DNA of 64,000 bases from Calonectria ilicicola (lineage: Eukaryota > Ascomycota > Sordariomycetes > Hypocreales > Nectriaceae): the NCBI GenBank assembly GCA_020809705.1, contig CP085833.1, positions 806,001 to 870,000 of the forward strand, written 5' to 3'. The notes beneath the pieces were generated by a model. That model did not search any database, had not been told where the DNA came from, and worked only from the letters and a program-made list of their open reading frames with translations. Both the position numbers and the translations under genes were made by a program. Of the stretch, positions 44,865 to 56,932 are shown piece by piece (within the stretch, counting starts at the first letter, position 1; each line of letters opens with the position of its first letter).

Positions 44865-46853
44865 ATGAACATTGAGCGACCAAATTCTTCCCAACCTGTG
44901 ACTATACGCCCTATTGGCGATCGCCCTCGTACAGACATTGGTACTAGTCAACCAAAAAATTCAACTACTGAGGAATTTCACCCTGTCTGCAAGCAGAGCA
45001 TTGAATCTGTGAAAGACAATGACTCTGTCAAACAAAGCTGGGGGTTCATACTAAACGATCATATCAACTCTCTATCAACAAGGGGAGTCGACACCTGTGG
45101 TGGCGCATATGCTTCACGTTCCAATAAAAAATACGAGAACAGCAAGGATGGTCAAGAAAAACAAAACGAAGCGGGACATTCAACAACATTACCCGAGAAA
45201 GACGTCAAGGAGTTCGAGAGAACCAACAAAACAACACCCTCGTTTCTACAGGCCTTGTATCTTGAAACTTCTATGAATCCAGATATCATTAGCACGCATC
45301 TTGTCGGAGAGAAACAACAAGAAACAAAAGAATCACAGGCGAATATTAAGAACCCAATCGGTAAATCTGCATCTAAATGGACATTCGACAATCTCATTGA
45401 CCTATCTTGCATTCCACTGCTCCATGTCCCTTTATCTGCCATTATCCCAGATGATTTCGCCACTGCAAATGAGGTCGTCCCGGAAATGATTCGTAAAAAT
45501 GGCAGTAAGTAGCCTCCCAAAGTCATAATATGTTTGGGTTCCTATTAACAGAATGCAGTCGTGAAGGACGTTCTTGAGAAATTGACGGAAGCTACTCGGG
45601 AACACCTGACCTTGTTTAAATCGGACAAAAAGATGAGCTACTTTGTTCAAAACCCTTGGTGCCTTTGCTTCACACTATTGCGAGACCTTCTATCGCGAAA
45701 GGATGCCGAGATCAAGAAGAATACTTGGGATAATATTCAACGTTACAAAAACGACTCTCTGAAAAAAAGACCTGATCAAACCGAAGAAGAGCTCAAAAAA
45801 AGATTCAACGTGACTATAGAACAAGAAAGCATCGATCAGGATGAAGACAAAGATGAGACTGCTTCTGAGCAGCTGCTTCATCGCTTCATGGAGATGATTC
45901 TTCTCCTTTTCTCCGCCCTTTTTCCAGACTTGAATGATCTGCGAAGGTAATGATGTCTTTAATCACTGGGAAAACTACAGCTAATGGGTTTAATACCAGC
46001 ACGCCTGGCCACATAAAGGACAAGATCGGTATTTGTAATATAGAATGCGAACTGCTTGATGACGGTTATGTATACCTGACTCGTGGTGGGACTACGCCTA
46101 TAAACAAGCAGAAGGGGGTAAACAGGCGCCGTCCCTGGGATTATGAAAGGGGCACCGTCTCTAACCGCAATCGTTATGGGAAGGTACCGGTAATGAGATA
46201 TGAGGTGAGCCACATCCAGTCTCTATTTTTTTTTTCCGCAGCAGACGACTAATAACATACTAACAGGCAAAACGGCTTGATGACTCTGGAGATTCCACAT
46301 GTCAAATCTTCTCCGAGTTGTTTTCATCCGCCGTTCTGAATATGCGCTATGCCGAAGATAATGACCCCGAAACAACCATTCCGCTGCTACCTTCAGATGT
46401 CACCGGCATACCAACTCAACCTATTAACCATGGGTCTAGTTTATATCACGATGTTTGTGTGCTTTCATCATGAGTGCAGAGAACGCGGAAATAGCTAATT
46501 TGTCCATTTTCTAGGCGTTTGTAATCAGCATTCGGCATTATCATCTATCTATCCACACTGCTCGCTTTCCGGAGTCATATCTCAAATGGGTCACGACCAA
46601 CCCAAAAGGCAAGAAGTGTCCTACAAAGTATTGCATACTGCACAAGGCATCGACTGAATACGATCTATCCCAACAAAAACCACGACATGACGCAGCTCTA
46701 GACATTTTAATGCTGCTATGGGCGATTAACTTTGGCACAGCGACCCCAGGACAAAAACTACATGTGGCACGTATCCTTGTCGAACCGAAACTTGTTGCCC
46801 CGGATTCCTCGGTAAGTGGTTCAAAGAAAGAAGGGATAGAGATTGAAAAATGA
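44865..46853 (+). CDS. Five-exon gene of unknown family
   Basis: Exons 44865-45504, 45559-45946, 46000-46204, 46267-46452 and 46515-46853 join in frame (585 aa). Introns are 53-62 nt with donors GTAAGT, GTAATG, GTGAGC and GTTTGT and acceptors ATGCAG, ACCAG, ACAG and CTAG. The first 150 residues are polar and disordered (NSSQPVTIRPIGDRPRTD). A possible domain begins with KWTFDNLIDLSCIPLLHVPL, followed by a charged helical part (KDVLEKLTEATREHL, LKKRFNVTIEQESI), GYVYLTRGGTTPIN and the C-terminal FVISIRHYHLSIHTARFPESYLKW. I see no catalytic motif, signal peptide or clear membrane span. Codons are less GC-biased than in the neighbours. The last exon may instead splice at the GTAAGT near 46812. 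No family recognised. Confidence 0.55.
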
Positions 46854-47406
46854 AGGACCAAAAGCGTAAGAACAACGTGATGCTAAAGGGTTAGTAAGGA
46901 CGAAGGGAATATAACTACAGGTATTCATAGTATCATTTCACTATTATAATAATTTTGATTTGCAGTTGCAATATGAATAGCTAGAGTAATATGATAAACA
47001 TGGTTTACTCCAGGAATTATAAAGCTCTAAACCTAAAAATAGGTACGATAAAGAACAAAAAAAAAGAATCAGCATAATAAGAACCAAGTAATAATATATT
47101 CTGACCGATATTTGATACTGTAAACGCCGTTGAAACCCTATTTTTTTTTATGTACAATCAATTAAATCAAATCAACAAGCCGATTGCACCAGCTCAATGC
47201 ACAAACAATCAGTCCGGTCCAGTTTCCCCCCGGGTCCAGCCTTGAGTTCCAATGCCAGTTCTAATGCTAATGATGCTTATAGGTACGAAAAAGAAAAACA
47301 AAGGTTATTGATGCTGTTTCATCAAAATTGGAAGCTGTAGAAGAATGTTACTGTTCATTTTTGTTGTGTTGTTTTTTGTATGCTTTTTTCTTTTCTTTAA
47401 TTTTGA
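46854..47406. other. AT-rich intergenic, convergent gene ends
   Basis: 3' flanks of the five-exon gene and the Tapt1-like gene. AT-rich with A/T runs; nothing coding seen. Confidence 0.6.
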
Positions 47407-50400
47407 TTACCAAATTCGTTTGGCAACCATTTCATATCGAAAGACGTTTTCAAAGTCGCCATCGGGCTTCTTTTTGGGGGGCGCTGACCCCGAAGGCCCC
47501 TTGCCGCCCTTGAGTCCTTCATTCTTGTCGGCGTGAATCCAGCGCTGGCGGTCTTCACCGACTTCAACGTGGCCGAAGCCGCCGTTTCTTTTGCTTCCAG
47601 CCACATCAAGAGACTCACGATCGGCTTGGCCAGAAGCAATGGCGTGCTCGGTTTGCTTCATGCGGGCGTAGCGATTGCGGGAAAACTTGAGGAGGACCAT
47701 GCCGAGGAGTAGCTTGAGGATGAGGAGAACGAGGAAAGCGATGAAGAAGACAACAATCATGGTCACGGCAGCAATGGCGTCATCAGAAGTCCACGAGTAC
47801 CATGGCCGCGAGTTTAGGGGGGATCCATAGGGATAACCGTAGGTGGCTCGGCCCAAGGAGTCGCGAATGAGAGTGTCAAAGCGGTTGAGGGCGGCAATCA
47901 CGGCGGGAGATGATGGTACAGCCGATTCTTCAGACAACGATGTTTGAGTGGACTCGGGCATGGGCATGGAGAGATGCGTCGAGAGAAACATGTGGTACGT
48001 CTGGATGGAAGACCGGATGAAGAGGCATGAAAGGGGAATCACGGCCAGACCAAGACGTCGAGTGAGTGAGGGGGTCACGAAAGCCTAGAAGTTTGTAAGT
48101 ATGTTTCCGAAATTAAAAAATGTCAAAGCAACTTATACTGACATTAGTGTAGTAGTCCTTGCACAAGATATCAAGGATGCGGCTGTAAAAACGAGGCTTG
48201 ATATTGTTAAATTTGGTCACATAGGCATGCTTAATAGTGTCGACGAGCATCTCACTGCCAATCACAATGAGGAACGGTGAGAGAACTTCTCCCGATTTGA
48301 GCCACGAAGGCAGCACGGTAAAGCTGTGAGGAAGGATAGAAGGATTGTGCAAGGGGATTGGTCCTTCATCATATCCAGGCTCAGAACCAGCGCCTGGAAC
48401 CGATAGACCACCAACCTCAACCACGTTGCGCATGCCAATGATGAAGAGCATGATCCAGAGCTGGAAACGTTCAACAATATCCGCACAAGTCAGTTGGAAC
48501 AGATTGTCTTTCTCAAAACGCTTGAAGACGGTGCTCTTGATCTCGACAAATTGGTTGGACAAGAGAAGCGTGAGGAGGGCATTGGAGTATGAGTTCACGG
48601 CTACATTGAGAGTAATGACCTGGTAGTAGAGTGCGATCGAGTGAAGACAGCAGTATGCCAATGCAAGAAGAAACATGCCCATGGGTAGAAGAACTTTGGA
48701 GCGGCCTGACGAATTTCGAGAGAGCGTCTCAGTGCTAAAAAGGCATTCGAGAATATCTTGGCCAAGGGCAGAGAGGAGGCGGTCGCCAACTTCGAGGATG
48801 TTGTAAATGACATAGAGCTTAATGGCAGACTGCGCACGGATAAAGTGATACATGCGACTGGCGTCAAGAGTCATGAGAGCCATGGAACTGCAGATGATGA
48901 CAAGGCCCTGGAGCAAGTCCGCCTTGTGAAAGGCGGAAAGGTTGGAGGGCATAGATTTGGTCCTCCTGTGCCGGAAAACGCCTGAGCTTGGGGTTCGGCT
49001 TCGCTTTGGAGGTCGGAGCTGGACAGGAGGTTTGAGACGGACATTGTTGCCGTGAGAATTAGGCCTTACCTCAGCGGTGCTTATTCTGGATGATGTCGAG
49101 TCGGTAGAGAGCCCGCGAACACGGCTCTGGCTCTGACTGCGCTGGCTGCGAGCTCTCTCATCTTCAGGCTGATCAGCAGGCGGCTGCGGTGGAGGGCGAG
49201 TTCGTCCGCGTTTCCATAATCTTCCCAAGCCGTACCATACGAAATCGAGGAGCCACTTGATTTCCTTAACAACAACGTAAGCCCACCATCGAATTAGCAC
49301 AGCCAGGGCCAGAACGAAGCGCATGGGTAGAATGGTAAAGTTGTACAGCCAGGCGTCCAGACAAGCCAGGGCTCCAAAGTTCAATGTGCGTTCCAAAAAC
49401 GGGGGGATAAGCAAAACATTCTTCAGACGTTCAAACTTGACGGCATTGGACTCGTAAGGGATATCGTAAGCGTGAGATTGGTGAATATATAGCGGGCTCG
49501 GGCGCTGGGCGGCGAGCTCGAGCTGAAGGTGGGTGGGGACAGACATTGGAGGAAGCGGGATAATGGGCGGAAGAGGCGAGGGAAGTCGCTGGCTAGCAGA
49601 CGTTTCTGGTTTCTGCACTGGGATGGCCGTCGCTGGGGGGTTAGAGCGGCCTGGAGCAGCCGTAGCGGGTGCGCCATCAAGGTTTAGATGAAGCGCGGCT
49701 GGGCGGCTGGCAGAGTGGAAAGACGAATATCGACGAGGAGAGCGATTGGAGGGCGCAGACGTGTCGCTGGCGAGGACTCGACTTGTCGGGGGTGTAGAGA
49801 CGGTTCGAGGTGCTGGCGAGGGGCGGCGGTGAATGTCACGAGAACCGAATGATGCGCTGCTTGGGCGAGATTCGGCGGCATAGCCGTTCGTCTGAGGTTG
49901 GAGGACATGGCTATCATGGTGCACAGCGAGATCGGGCTGGCGCAGCATGGATTGGCGGATGGCCTCGCGCTGGTCAGCGAAGCGAGAGACGGATTCCTGG
50001 TCGATGGAGCGGCGCTGCGGCGCGGGAGCAATTGGGAGCGAATCGGGCGCGCTGGTGAGGCGTTGCATGTCGTTGGCGGATAGGCGACGGACGTGACTGC
50101 GGGCTGTGACGTTGCTAATGGTGCTACTTCGACTATTTCGACCAGAGATGTAGCCATCTCTGTCCTTGTCCTTATCCTCCATCTTTTGTTGCAAGTGATT
50201 GTCTGATGCAGCCGTGGTGTCGTCATTGCCGCGGCCGTCAAGGTCAGCGTCATCCTCTACTGCTGGATCAGATATCGACGACGAGTAGGACTCAGGCCGC
50301 TGGGGGCTGGAACTGCGGTGGGAGCCATCTTCAGAGGAAGGGTCCTCGTCTGAGGGAATCGTAGGTAGAGGAAGGGCGATACCACCGAGGGCCGTGGGGA

Positions 50401-50605
50401 GCGCGAGGGGCGAGGCGGGAATCGAGGCGGTCGGCGACACGGCGCACGACGAGATGCAAGACGAGGCGGCGGGGGTCAACTGCGTAACAGAGGGAGAGCG
50501 CGAGAGGAGGGCCGGGGAGAGAGTCGGCGAGAGACTCGGGGACGGGAGGTGGGAGGGATTGCCAGGAGGATGATGGGGCGTCCTCGAGTCGACAGAGGCG
50601 GCCAT
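47407..50605 (-). CDS. Tapt1/Emp65-family (DUF747) ER membrane protein
   Basis: Two exons: 48143-50605 and 47407-48084 (1046 aa). The 58 nt intron (GTCAGT donor, TTCTAG acceptor) is in phase 0 and gives YYTNAFVTPSLTRRLGL. The first 390 residues are Ser/Pro/Arg-rich and disordered. From about 395 come several hydrophobic helices and the Tapt1 core: MALMTLDASRMYHFIRAQ, IKLYVIYNILEVGDRLLSALGQDI, NAVNSYSNALLTLLLSNQFVEIKSTVFKRF and FQLWIMLFIIGMRNVVE. The C-terminal exon has a further span (TMIVVFFIAFLVLLILKLLLG) and a basic tail. Yeast Emp65 works with Slp1 to protect soluble ER proteins from degradation; human TAPT1 is linked to cilia and ER. An ER role is inferred. The ATG at 50605 is the first true in-frame ATG after the leader. 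Confidence 0.92.
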
Positions 50606-52586
50606 GGCCAGCGAGGGTTGAAGTCGAGGCGGCGGGACGTTGGCTAGTCCATTCACTGTATGATCATGTTTGACTTGCGAAAGGTGGAGGAGTAGTTTGT
50701 CTACTGCTACTTGGTCGTCGTGTCGTGTTCGTGATATGCTTGACGTCAGGGAAGGGGAGGGTAAAAAAGGTGCAGGGGGTTGCGGGCGATAATGGCAACG
50801 GCAAAGGGTGATGCGCTCCAATCGTCGCGGTCCAATCGAGGGCCTCTCTGCTTTGGGCGGCGGCGGCGAGAGAGGCGGGATGGGAGAGAAGCGGGTGAGC
50901 GAGCGAGTGAGTGAGTGAGTGGGTGAGCGCTGGAGATGGTGGTGGCGGGCGCTGACTGCACTAGGCGCTGCTCACGGGGGGGGGGTCCTCACAGTGGGCG
51001 CTGACAGTGGGTGCTCACAGTGAGTGAGAGTGAGATTTACAGCGAGAGTGTGGGGTTCACAGGGCACACCGCAGTCCATCACGGATCCACTGCGAATCCA
51101 CCTGGCCCAGTCTGTGCAAGCCACCCGAGGGCCCGTGACCCCACAGTCCCTCGCACATACCGGCCCCTGAGACGTGTGCGCCGAAAGAGAGCGAGCTTGT
51201 TGGCTGCTGACACTGCCCACTGCTGTTCTTTTCAGCTGGTGCCCTTCTGTGGCTTTGCTTTCTTTGCTTTTTCTTTTTGTGTGTGTGGTTTTGGATTTTC
51301 CAGGTGAAGCTATTCGTATCCGATCATAGAAAGAAAATAATCCCAACACCGTGTCATCTCCCTTCTCGTGGTGCAGGCTGGACAACACACACATAGACCC
51401 ATACACATGCATTTCACTCGCGTACGTCACCCATCTGTCACAAGTACGACTCATGCGTCTCGTCAAGGTGAGACATGATGAGGGGGAGTTTCTTGGTTCT
51501 CGCGTGGTGAGACAAGACAAGACACGGAGCTACATTTTATGGGAACCCATCACCCCATTATGAGCATTACCGCCTCCCTTGTGCTGATAAGATGCTGCCT
51601 TTTCTTTTCTTTCTTATGCCAGTCTTTTTTTTAATCCCCTGTGTACGTACACTCACACTCACACACTTTCGCCCTGTGCTGTTCCCATCAAAATGCTCGG
51701 GAATCTTGTCCATCTCCCCGAGAGCCACGCCCACCCCGCACCCCATTCCGAAGCTTAAAAATAATTCCTACCCTTTCCTACCCTTCCCCGAGATCCCCGA
51801 GATCCCCGTTTCCAGTCTCAAACACTTTTTGCTAAAAAGGAACTTTGCTTTGGTCACCTCCCAATGACGACGACGCTGTGATCCACCCCAGCCGCTCGGG
51901 AAATCAAGCTCCACGCTTTGCTCTTTCTCGACTCGGACTTCGGAATCCAGCCCGATCAGTGGAAGACGTCAGGATGAGGAAAAGATGATGTCAGCTTTCA
52001 TCGTATGCGTACACAGTACCTGTCGTATGAAGGGCTTCAATGTAGTGGAATCGAGCCTGTGATGGCAGTTCTAGTATGATATGGTGCTCGGGTTTAATGG
52101 TCCAAAAAATTTTTATTCCATTCGCCTTCCTCTCAATCCTCCGTCTTACCCGTCCACATTTCCTCGCATACCACATACCGCATTCTGTCATCCACTCGCT
52201 TACCGATTGGACAATCTGGCGATGCAGGCATTCTCAGGGACACCCTGGTTTGATTGGATCAGCTTTCTCCCCAGTGCTAGTCTCGGGTGTCAGCAGCATG
52301 CTCTAACTGCATGTCTTAGATAGCTGCCTTCAATCGTGGCATCGTGTATGGCTGTATTCATTATAGCTTGCGCTTGGGCACTGCAGCCTTGCATTCATAG
52401 ACAAGCAGCAGTATCAGCATCTCTGCAGGCTATTCGTTGCTTAGCTTAGAGACTAGTAGGCCACTAGGTCACCAGGATGCAACAGTAGACATGAGAGAGT
52501 AATCGTCGTATTTTCATTTGGGTTCATCATATACACACGCTTTAAAAAGACCCGGTTCTATAATCCATTCATCACGCTCGACGCTT
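50606..52586. other. Gene-free stretch upstream of the Tapt1-like gene
   Basis: Two kilobases with purine-rich GAGCGAGTGAGTGAG runs near 50895-50930, a G run near 50977 and pyrimidine-rich DNA. Likely leader and promoter of the Tapt1-like gene plus the 3' flank of the dienelactone hydrolase gene. No supported ORF. Confidence 0.6.
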
Positions 52587-53520
52587 TTAAACCAGATGCT
52601 CCTCGAACCAGGCAACGGCCTGGTAAAACGCCTGCTCCTTGGCGAAGCGCAGGTCCTTCTTGGACATGTCTCCACGCACAGCGAAGCCGTGCTCGGTGCC
52701 GGAGTACAGGTTGATCTGCCAGGGGATGCTGAGCTTGCCCAGAATCTTCTCCGACTCGACGCGCTTCTCGAGAGGGAAAATCTCGTCGGTCTGAGCCGCG
52801 GCAATGGACAGAGGGATGGTGAGAGCAGAAAACTCCTCCTCGGAGACGAAAGAGGGGTGGGCGACAAAGGCGACGTCGATGCCGGCCTTGAAGTTGCGGA
52901 TAGTGTACTGGAATTGCCTGTCAATACAAATCTCATGCTCATCGGAATCGATCCGTAAACTCACCTTGGCGCCAAGACAGTATCCAACGGAAGCAATCTT
53001 GGTCAGGCCCAGATCCTTGAGGGCCTTGACACCCTTGACGACAACGGGGTCAATCTGCTCCGCAGTGTGGGGGTTGTTGCCGTCAGAGCCCTTGGCGAAC
53101 CAGCCCATGATGTCAAAGTTGTCGGGTCGAGGCTCGGGAACCTGGTCGCCGTTGAAAAGATCGGGGATGATGGTGGTGTAGCCCTTAGAGGCGAACTCGT
53201 CAGCCAGGAGCTTGCTGTTGATCCAGATGCCAAAGATGTCGGCCACAAAGACGATGCCCGCGTCCTTGCGCACCACACCCTCGGCGGGGGTGGCCAGGTA
53301 GGCATCGACCCCGCCCTCAATCTTGATCATCTTGCCCTGAGCCGAGCCTCTGCATGGAATGTTAGTTCATGTGCGCTTAGACTATGTTGTTTACCGTGAT
53401 GCGCCTTGGTCGCTGAGCAGTTGTTTCTCACTCAACGCTGAGGCTTCATCTCACGGCGGGGAAGTCATACTCATGGCGAAAGCCGGTAATACAGCACTGT
53501 CCGGGGGGGTTGGAGGTCAT
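52587..53520 (-). CDS. Dienelactone hydrolase-family protein
   Basis: Three exons: 53471-53520, 52965-53349 and 52587-52907 (251 aa). Donors are GTATGA and GTGAGT; acceptors are ATGCAG and TTCCAG. Splicing joins CCITGFRHE to GSAQGKMIKIEGG, and GYCLGAK to YTIRNFKAGIDVAFVAHPSF, both typical of the family. The alpha/beta-hydrolase triad is visible: Cys141 in SVGYCLGAK, Asp186 in AAAQTDEIFP and His218 in TEHGFAVRG. The class hydrolyses dienelactones and related esters; fungal members often have other, unknown carbonyl-ester substrates. No signal peptide, so probably cytosolic. Length matches the family (about 250 aa). Confidence 0.93.
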
Positions 53521-54546
53521 CTTGTATGTCGGGCTGTGTTGAGAGCTGTGAATCGAGTGTATTAAACAAGGAGCTTGTCTTTGTGAACAAATACGGAGGT
53601 GGAAGCCCAAATTATATAACAGAGACGGGGAAGGCCCTTCAACCTCGGGACCGCCTCGGCCTCGCGCTCTCATAGAAAAAAATACGCCGGGGCCCGGACT
53701 TGTACTCCGCTCAGGCAAGTGACGCAACAGGGATCCAGAATGCCATGAAGGTTCCGATGGAGATAAGACCGCAATTGACCAAGGAGATCACAGACACTCA
53801 ACTAATTAACCCACCGCAACGGTCCAACAATGCCGGGAGCCCACCGGTTATTGCCCCGCCCTGATGTCAAGCCCTTTGAGGAATGGAACGGAGGGGCTCG
53901 GAATGGCAGGGGCCTGCCGCATGAAGTGCTGTGCTTAGAAATCTCTGCATGTTGCTAGTTTCTCTCGGTCCATTGGTCTAAAATGATACAAGTATTGCCA
54001 TTCTTTATTTGGTCTTCTATTCTCTTCGCGAAGCCTCACCGGGAATAACCGTCTTGGAAACAGTATCCCCGGCGCCTAGTCGCCTCACCTATCTGCTTCA
54101 CATCGATACTCCCCCACTTGGGACTCAAATACGGGTCTGGTCAATATCGGTTGTACGTCATGGTAATCAATCACGACTCAAGCTATTGGCTCCGGTGTCG
54201 GTGCTAGATTTGAGGCTGTCGATCACGGACATAAACACACACTATGCCCGGGAAAGTGGTATTGTACAGAAGGTGGACTACGGCCGGGGAATGCATCATG
54301 GGCAAGAACGTCGTTCCAACTGCGCGAGGCAGGCCATAAAACCGAGGATAAATGCTGAAGATGTTTGTCATCGGGGCTTCTCTTCTGCTGGTCAGTAGCT
54401 CCGGTTATGGTATACAAGCTCACCAACCCTCATCCATCGGTCATTGATGTTCCACCTTCAATCCAAGCTGCCTTGTCAGAAGCCGTAGTTATTCGTTGAT
54501 TAACCGTGCTCAACTCATCAAAAGTCCACGTTCCTTCGTTGCATCA
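53521..54546. other. Intergenic, no gene seen
   Basis: Promoter side of the dienelactone hydrolase gene and 3' side of the WBP4-like gene. No frame with ATG and domain content. Confidence 0.6.
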
Positions 54547-55410
54547 TTACTTTTGGCGAATGCCCTTGGGCTTTCGCTTCTTGAAGACAATGGGTGTTAT
54601 CCCCGAGCCGCCAGCATCTGCCTCGGGCTTAACGACTGGATCTTGCTCAGGCGCCTCGGTTTTTACAGCTGTGTCTTCCGTTGCTTCTTCCTTAGCCACA
54701 CCATCCTCCAGTTTGATGTCGGTCTTGTCGTCGGAGGTATCTTCTTCCTTCTTGACGTTGTCGTTGTGGGCGCTGGAAGAGGGCTGGAATGTAGTTCCGC
54801 TCAGCAGTGCGTCGAGCTCCTTATCCTCCTCCTGAGGCATGGCCTTGGAGTCTCTACCCCATCGCCGTGGTTTCTTAAATAGGCCTCGGATGGCATCTTC
54901 TTCGTCCTTCTCTTCCTCTGTGACCTCGCGCTTTCGCACTCCGTTGGCTTTCGCTTCCACCTTTTCTTCGTTTTCGTCCTCCGCCTTGGTTTCGATGATT
55001 CTCGTTTTTGTCACTGTCCACTCTCCCGCCATCGCCATTTCGGGTCGGAATTCGCTCGGCATAGCCACGCCCAACTCTGCAAGCTGTTCTCTCTGCTTCT
55101 TGAGCTGCGACTCGCTGGGTGCGGTGGGTTTGTCGTAGCGCCCGGCGCTGGCGGCCGCTGATGAGGATCCTGAAGGTCCGGCTGAAGATCCTGTGACCAC
55201 TCCATTCAGTCGGGCAATTTCCTGGCGTGCGCGGTCCTTGTCGCGCTCCTCTCGCTCGTGGCCTCGATGCAGGTCGCGCAGGAAGCGCTTCAAGGCGCCC
55301 TGGTGCTTGCCGGTCGCTTCATGGTTTTGACGTTCGAGTTTTGTGTCGCGCACGTAGCACGAGCAGTGCTTGCACCAGTATTTCGGCGTCGACTTCCAGT
55401 ATTCTGACAT
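54547..55410 (-). CDS. WBP4/FBP21-like U1-type zinc-finger protein (pre-mRNA splicing)
   Basis: Single exon, 287 aa. The N-terminus MSEYWKSTPKYWCKHCSCYV has a U1-like C2H2 finger: Cys13, Cys16, His30 and His36 (NHEATGKH), followed by a long basic-acidic helix (FLRDLHRGHEREERDKDRARQE). The rest is acidic and disordered. A conserved short block follows the linker (AIRGLFKKPRRWGRDSKAM), and the C-terminus is basic (FKKRKPKGIRQK). This matches the WW-domain-binding protein 4 / formin-binding protein 21 type, a component associated with spliceosome B complex; WW domains are not visible here, as in many fungi. Nuclear location is likely from the basic tail. Confidence 0.88.
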   Translation of the reverse strand: MSEYWKSTPKYWCKHCSCYVRDTKLERQNHEATGKHQGALKRFLRDLHRGHEREERDKDRARQEIARLNGVVTGSSAGPSGSSSAAASAGRYDKPTAPSESQLKKQREQLAELGVAMPSEFRPEMAMAGEWTVTKTRIIETKAEDENEEKVEAKANGVRKREVTEEEKDEEDAIRGLFKKPRRWGRDSKAMPQEEDKELDALLSGTTFQPSSSAHNDNVKKEEDTSDDKTDIKLEDGVAKEEATEDTAVKTEAPEQDPVVKPEADAGGSGITPIVFKKRKPKGIRQK

Positions 55411-55771
55411 TTTGAAGATCGCAGTGGTTTGACGAAATTGAATGCCGCTGGGGACTGAGTCGTGGAGAGAAAGTTGCGATGCGAGGATGATTATGTCATC
55501 TCAAGGCATCCCTGCACGGACCAATTAACCAGCAGATTCACTCTATTTGGCCACCCTATACCTTCAGAAGAGAGAATATTGTATGACTTGGTCAGGACGA
55601 ATGTTGACATGTAAAACTCATCATTTATTAATTGCATTCCCCTATAATTCTAAAATTCACCATCTATCTGTTTATGCCCGTTTCCGTGTATGAAAGCACA
55701 AAATCAACCCTGCTAACCCATGCATATGCAAATCTTTCCCATCATCTTTCATTTCAACTATATGGTATCAT
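55411..55771. other. Intergenic, no gene seen
   Basis: Promoter of the WBP4-like gene and AT-rich 3' flank of the PIR-like gene. Confidence 0.6.
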
Positions 55772-56932
55772 TTAGATGCACGCTAGAACAGCGAGACCAC
55801 CAATGACGGACGCAAGCACCACGCTTGGAACAAGCTTAATATCACTAGATACTGACTGAGTGGCTGTAGCGGCATCATTGGATCCACTGCCGGTTTCACC
55901 GCTAGTGTCCGTACTATCGGAGCCAGCAGTCGACAGGCTAGTCTCCTCAACATCTTCGGACGCAGTAGGAGTGCCCTTGTACTTTGCGATTTGAGCAGGC
56001 GACGCAGAAGTGGCGGAGTTAGTTACTAGGGCAGCCGCAGAATCAGCTGAAGAAGCTGCATCAGCGGCGAGCTTTGCGGCCCCCAGCGTCTTGGTGTCCT
56101 CAAGCACGACCTCTCCGGGGTTGGACTCAGCAGCCGCAGGGGCGGTCAAGACGGCAGGAGACTCAGGGATCTTGATGCCACCATCGGAGACCTGGCTGAC
56201 GGGAGGAGCTGTGATGATTGGAAGCTCCATGTCATCGCAAGGGGTCGTGCGCACTTGCACCTGGCCATCGCCAATCTGGCACATGGGCACGGCAATGGTT
56301 GTGGGCACTTCTTTGGTGGTTCCGTCAGAGACGACTGTCACCACTGTCGTGGCCACGATGCTGCTTCCGACAACCCTCTTCTCCTTGGGCTCAGATGAAG
56401 AACCTCCGCAGGGCATCATGACAATCTCGGCAGGCTCACACTGCGCTGCCCAGTTGCGATCGTAGAGGTTGTAAAAGTCGCCAGACTTGCATTGGAAGAA
56501 TTGAGTGCTTGAGCCGAGAGCCAAAGACTGGTTGTTGCAGGCCGAGAATCCAGCTGTGTACTTGGCGTCGACCTGAGGAGGCTTGTCAAACTGCAGCTGG
56601 TAGTTGGAGGCAATGTAGCCGATGCGGCCTTGGGCATCCTTGAGAACACCGTCCTTGAGGTTCATGACCAAGACGCCTTCGCCGCTGCATGTTCCACGTT
56701 TCTACTGATGTTAGGTACTTTGCGAGGTATTTGTGATGGTGTAACTAACCTCATAAAAGTCGCGCTTGGCCTTAGCAGCCTTAACAGAAAAGATAGTGAC
56801 TTCAAATTCGCCGCCGTAGTTGGCATCGCATCCATTGGGGGCGCTGCCTTCAGGCTGGAGGTTGTCCGGCACGGGCTGAGGAGCAGCCAAGGCGCAGGCG
56901 GCAAAAGCTAGGAGTGCTAGTGAAGATCTCAT
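55772..56932 (-). CDS. PIR-like cell-wall protein with GPI-type C-terminus
   Basis: Two exons: 56750-56932 and 55772-56701 (370 aa). The 48 nt intron has donor GTTAGT and acceptor CAGTAG and is in phase 0 (DFYEKRGTCSGEG). MRSSLALLAFAACALAA is a signal peptide. Residues about 30-140 resemble the Cys-containing C-terminal domain of PIR proteins: MNLKDGVLKDAQGRIGYIAS, NYQLQFDKPPQ, AGFSACNNQSLALGS, FYNLYDRNWAAQC. Residues 150-345 are Ser/Thr/Ala-rich, likely O-glycosylated stalk. The last 22 residues are hydrophobic (VPSVVLASVIGGLAVLACI), fitting a GPI signal. It is therefore expected in the cell wall or on the membrane surface. A possible Kex2-type KR site lies before GTCSG. Confidence 0.88.
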
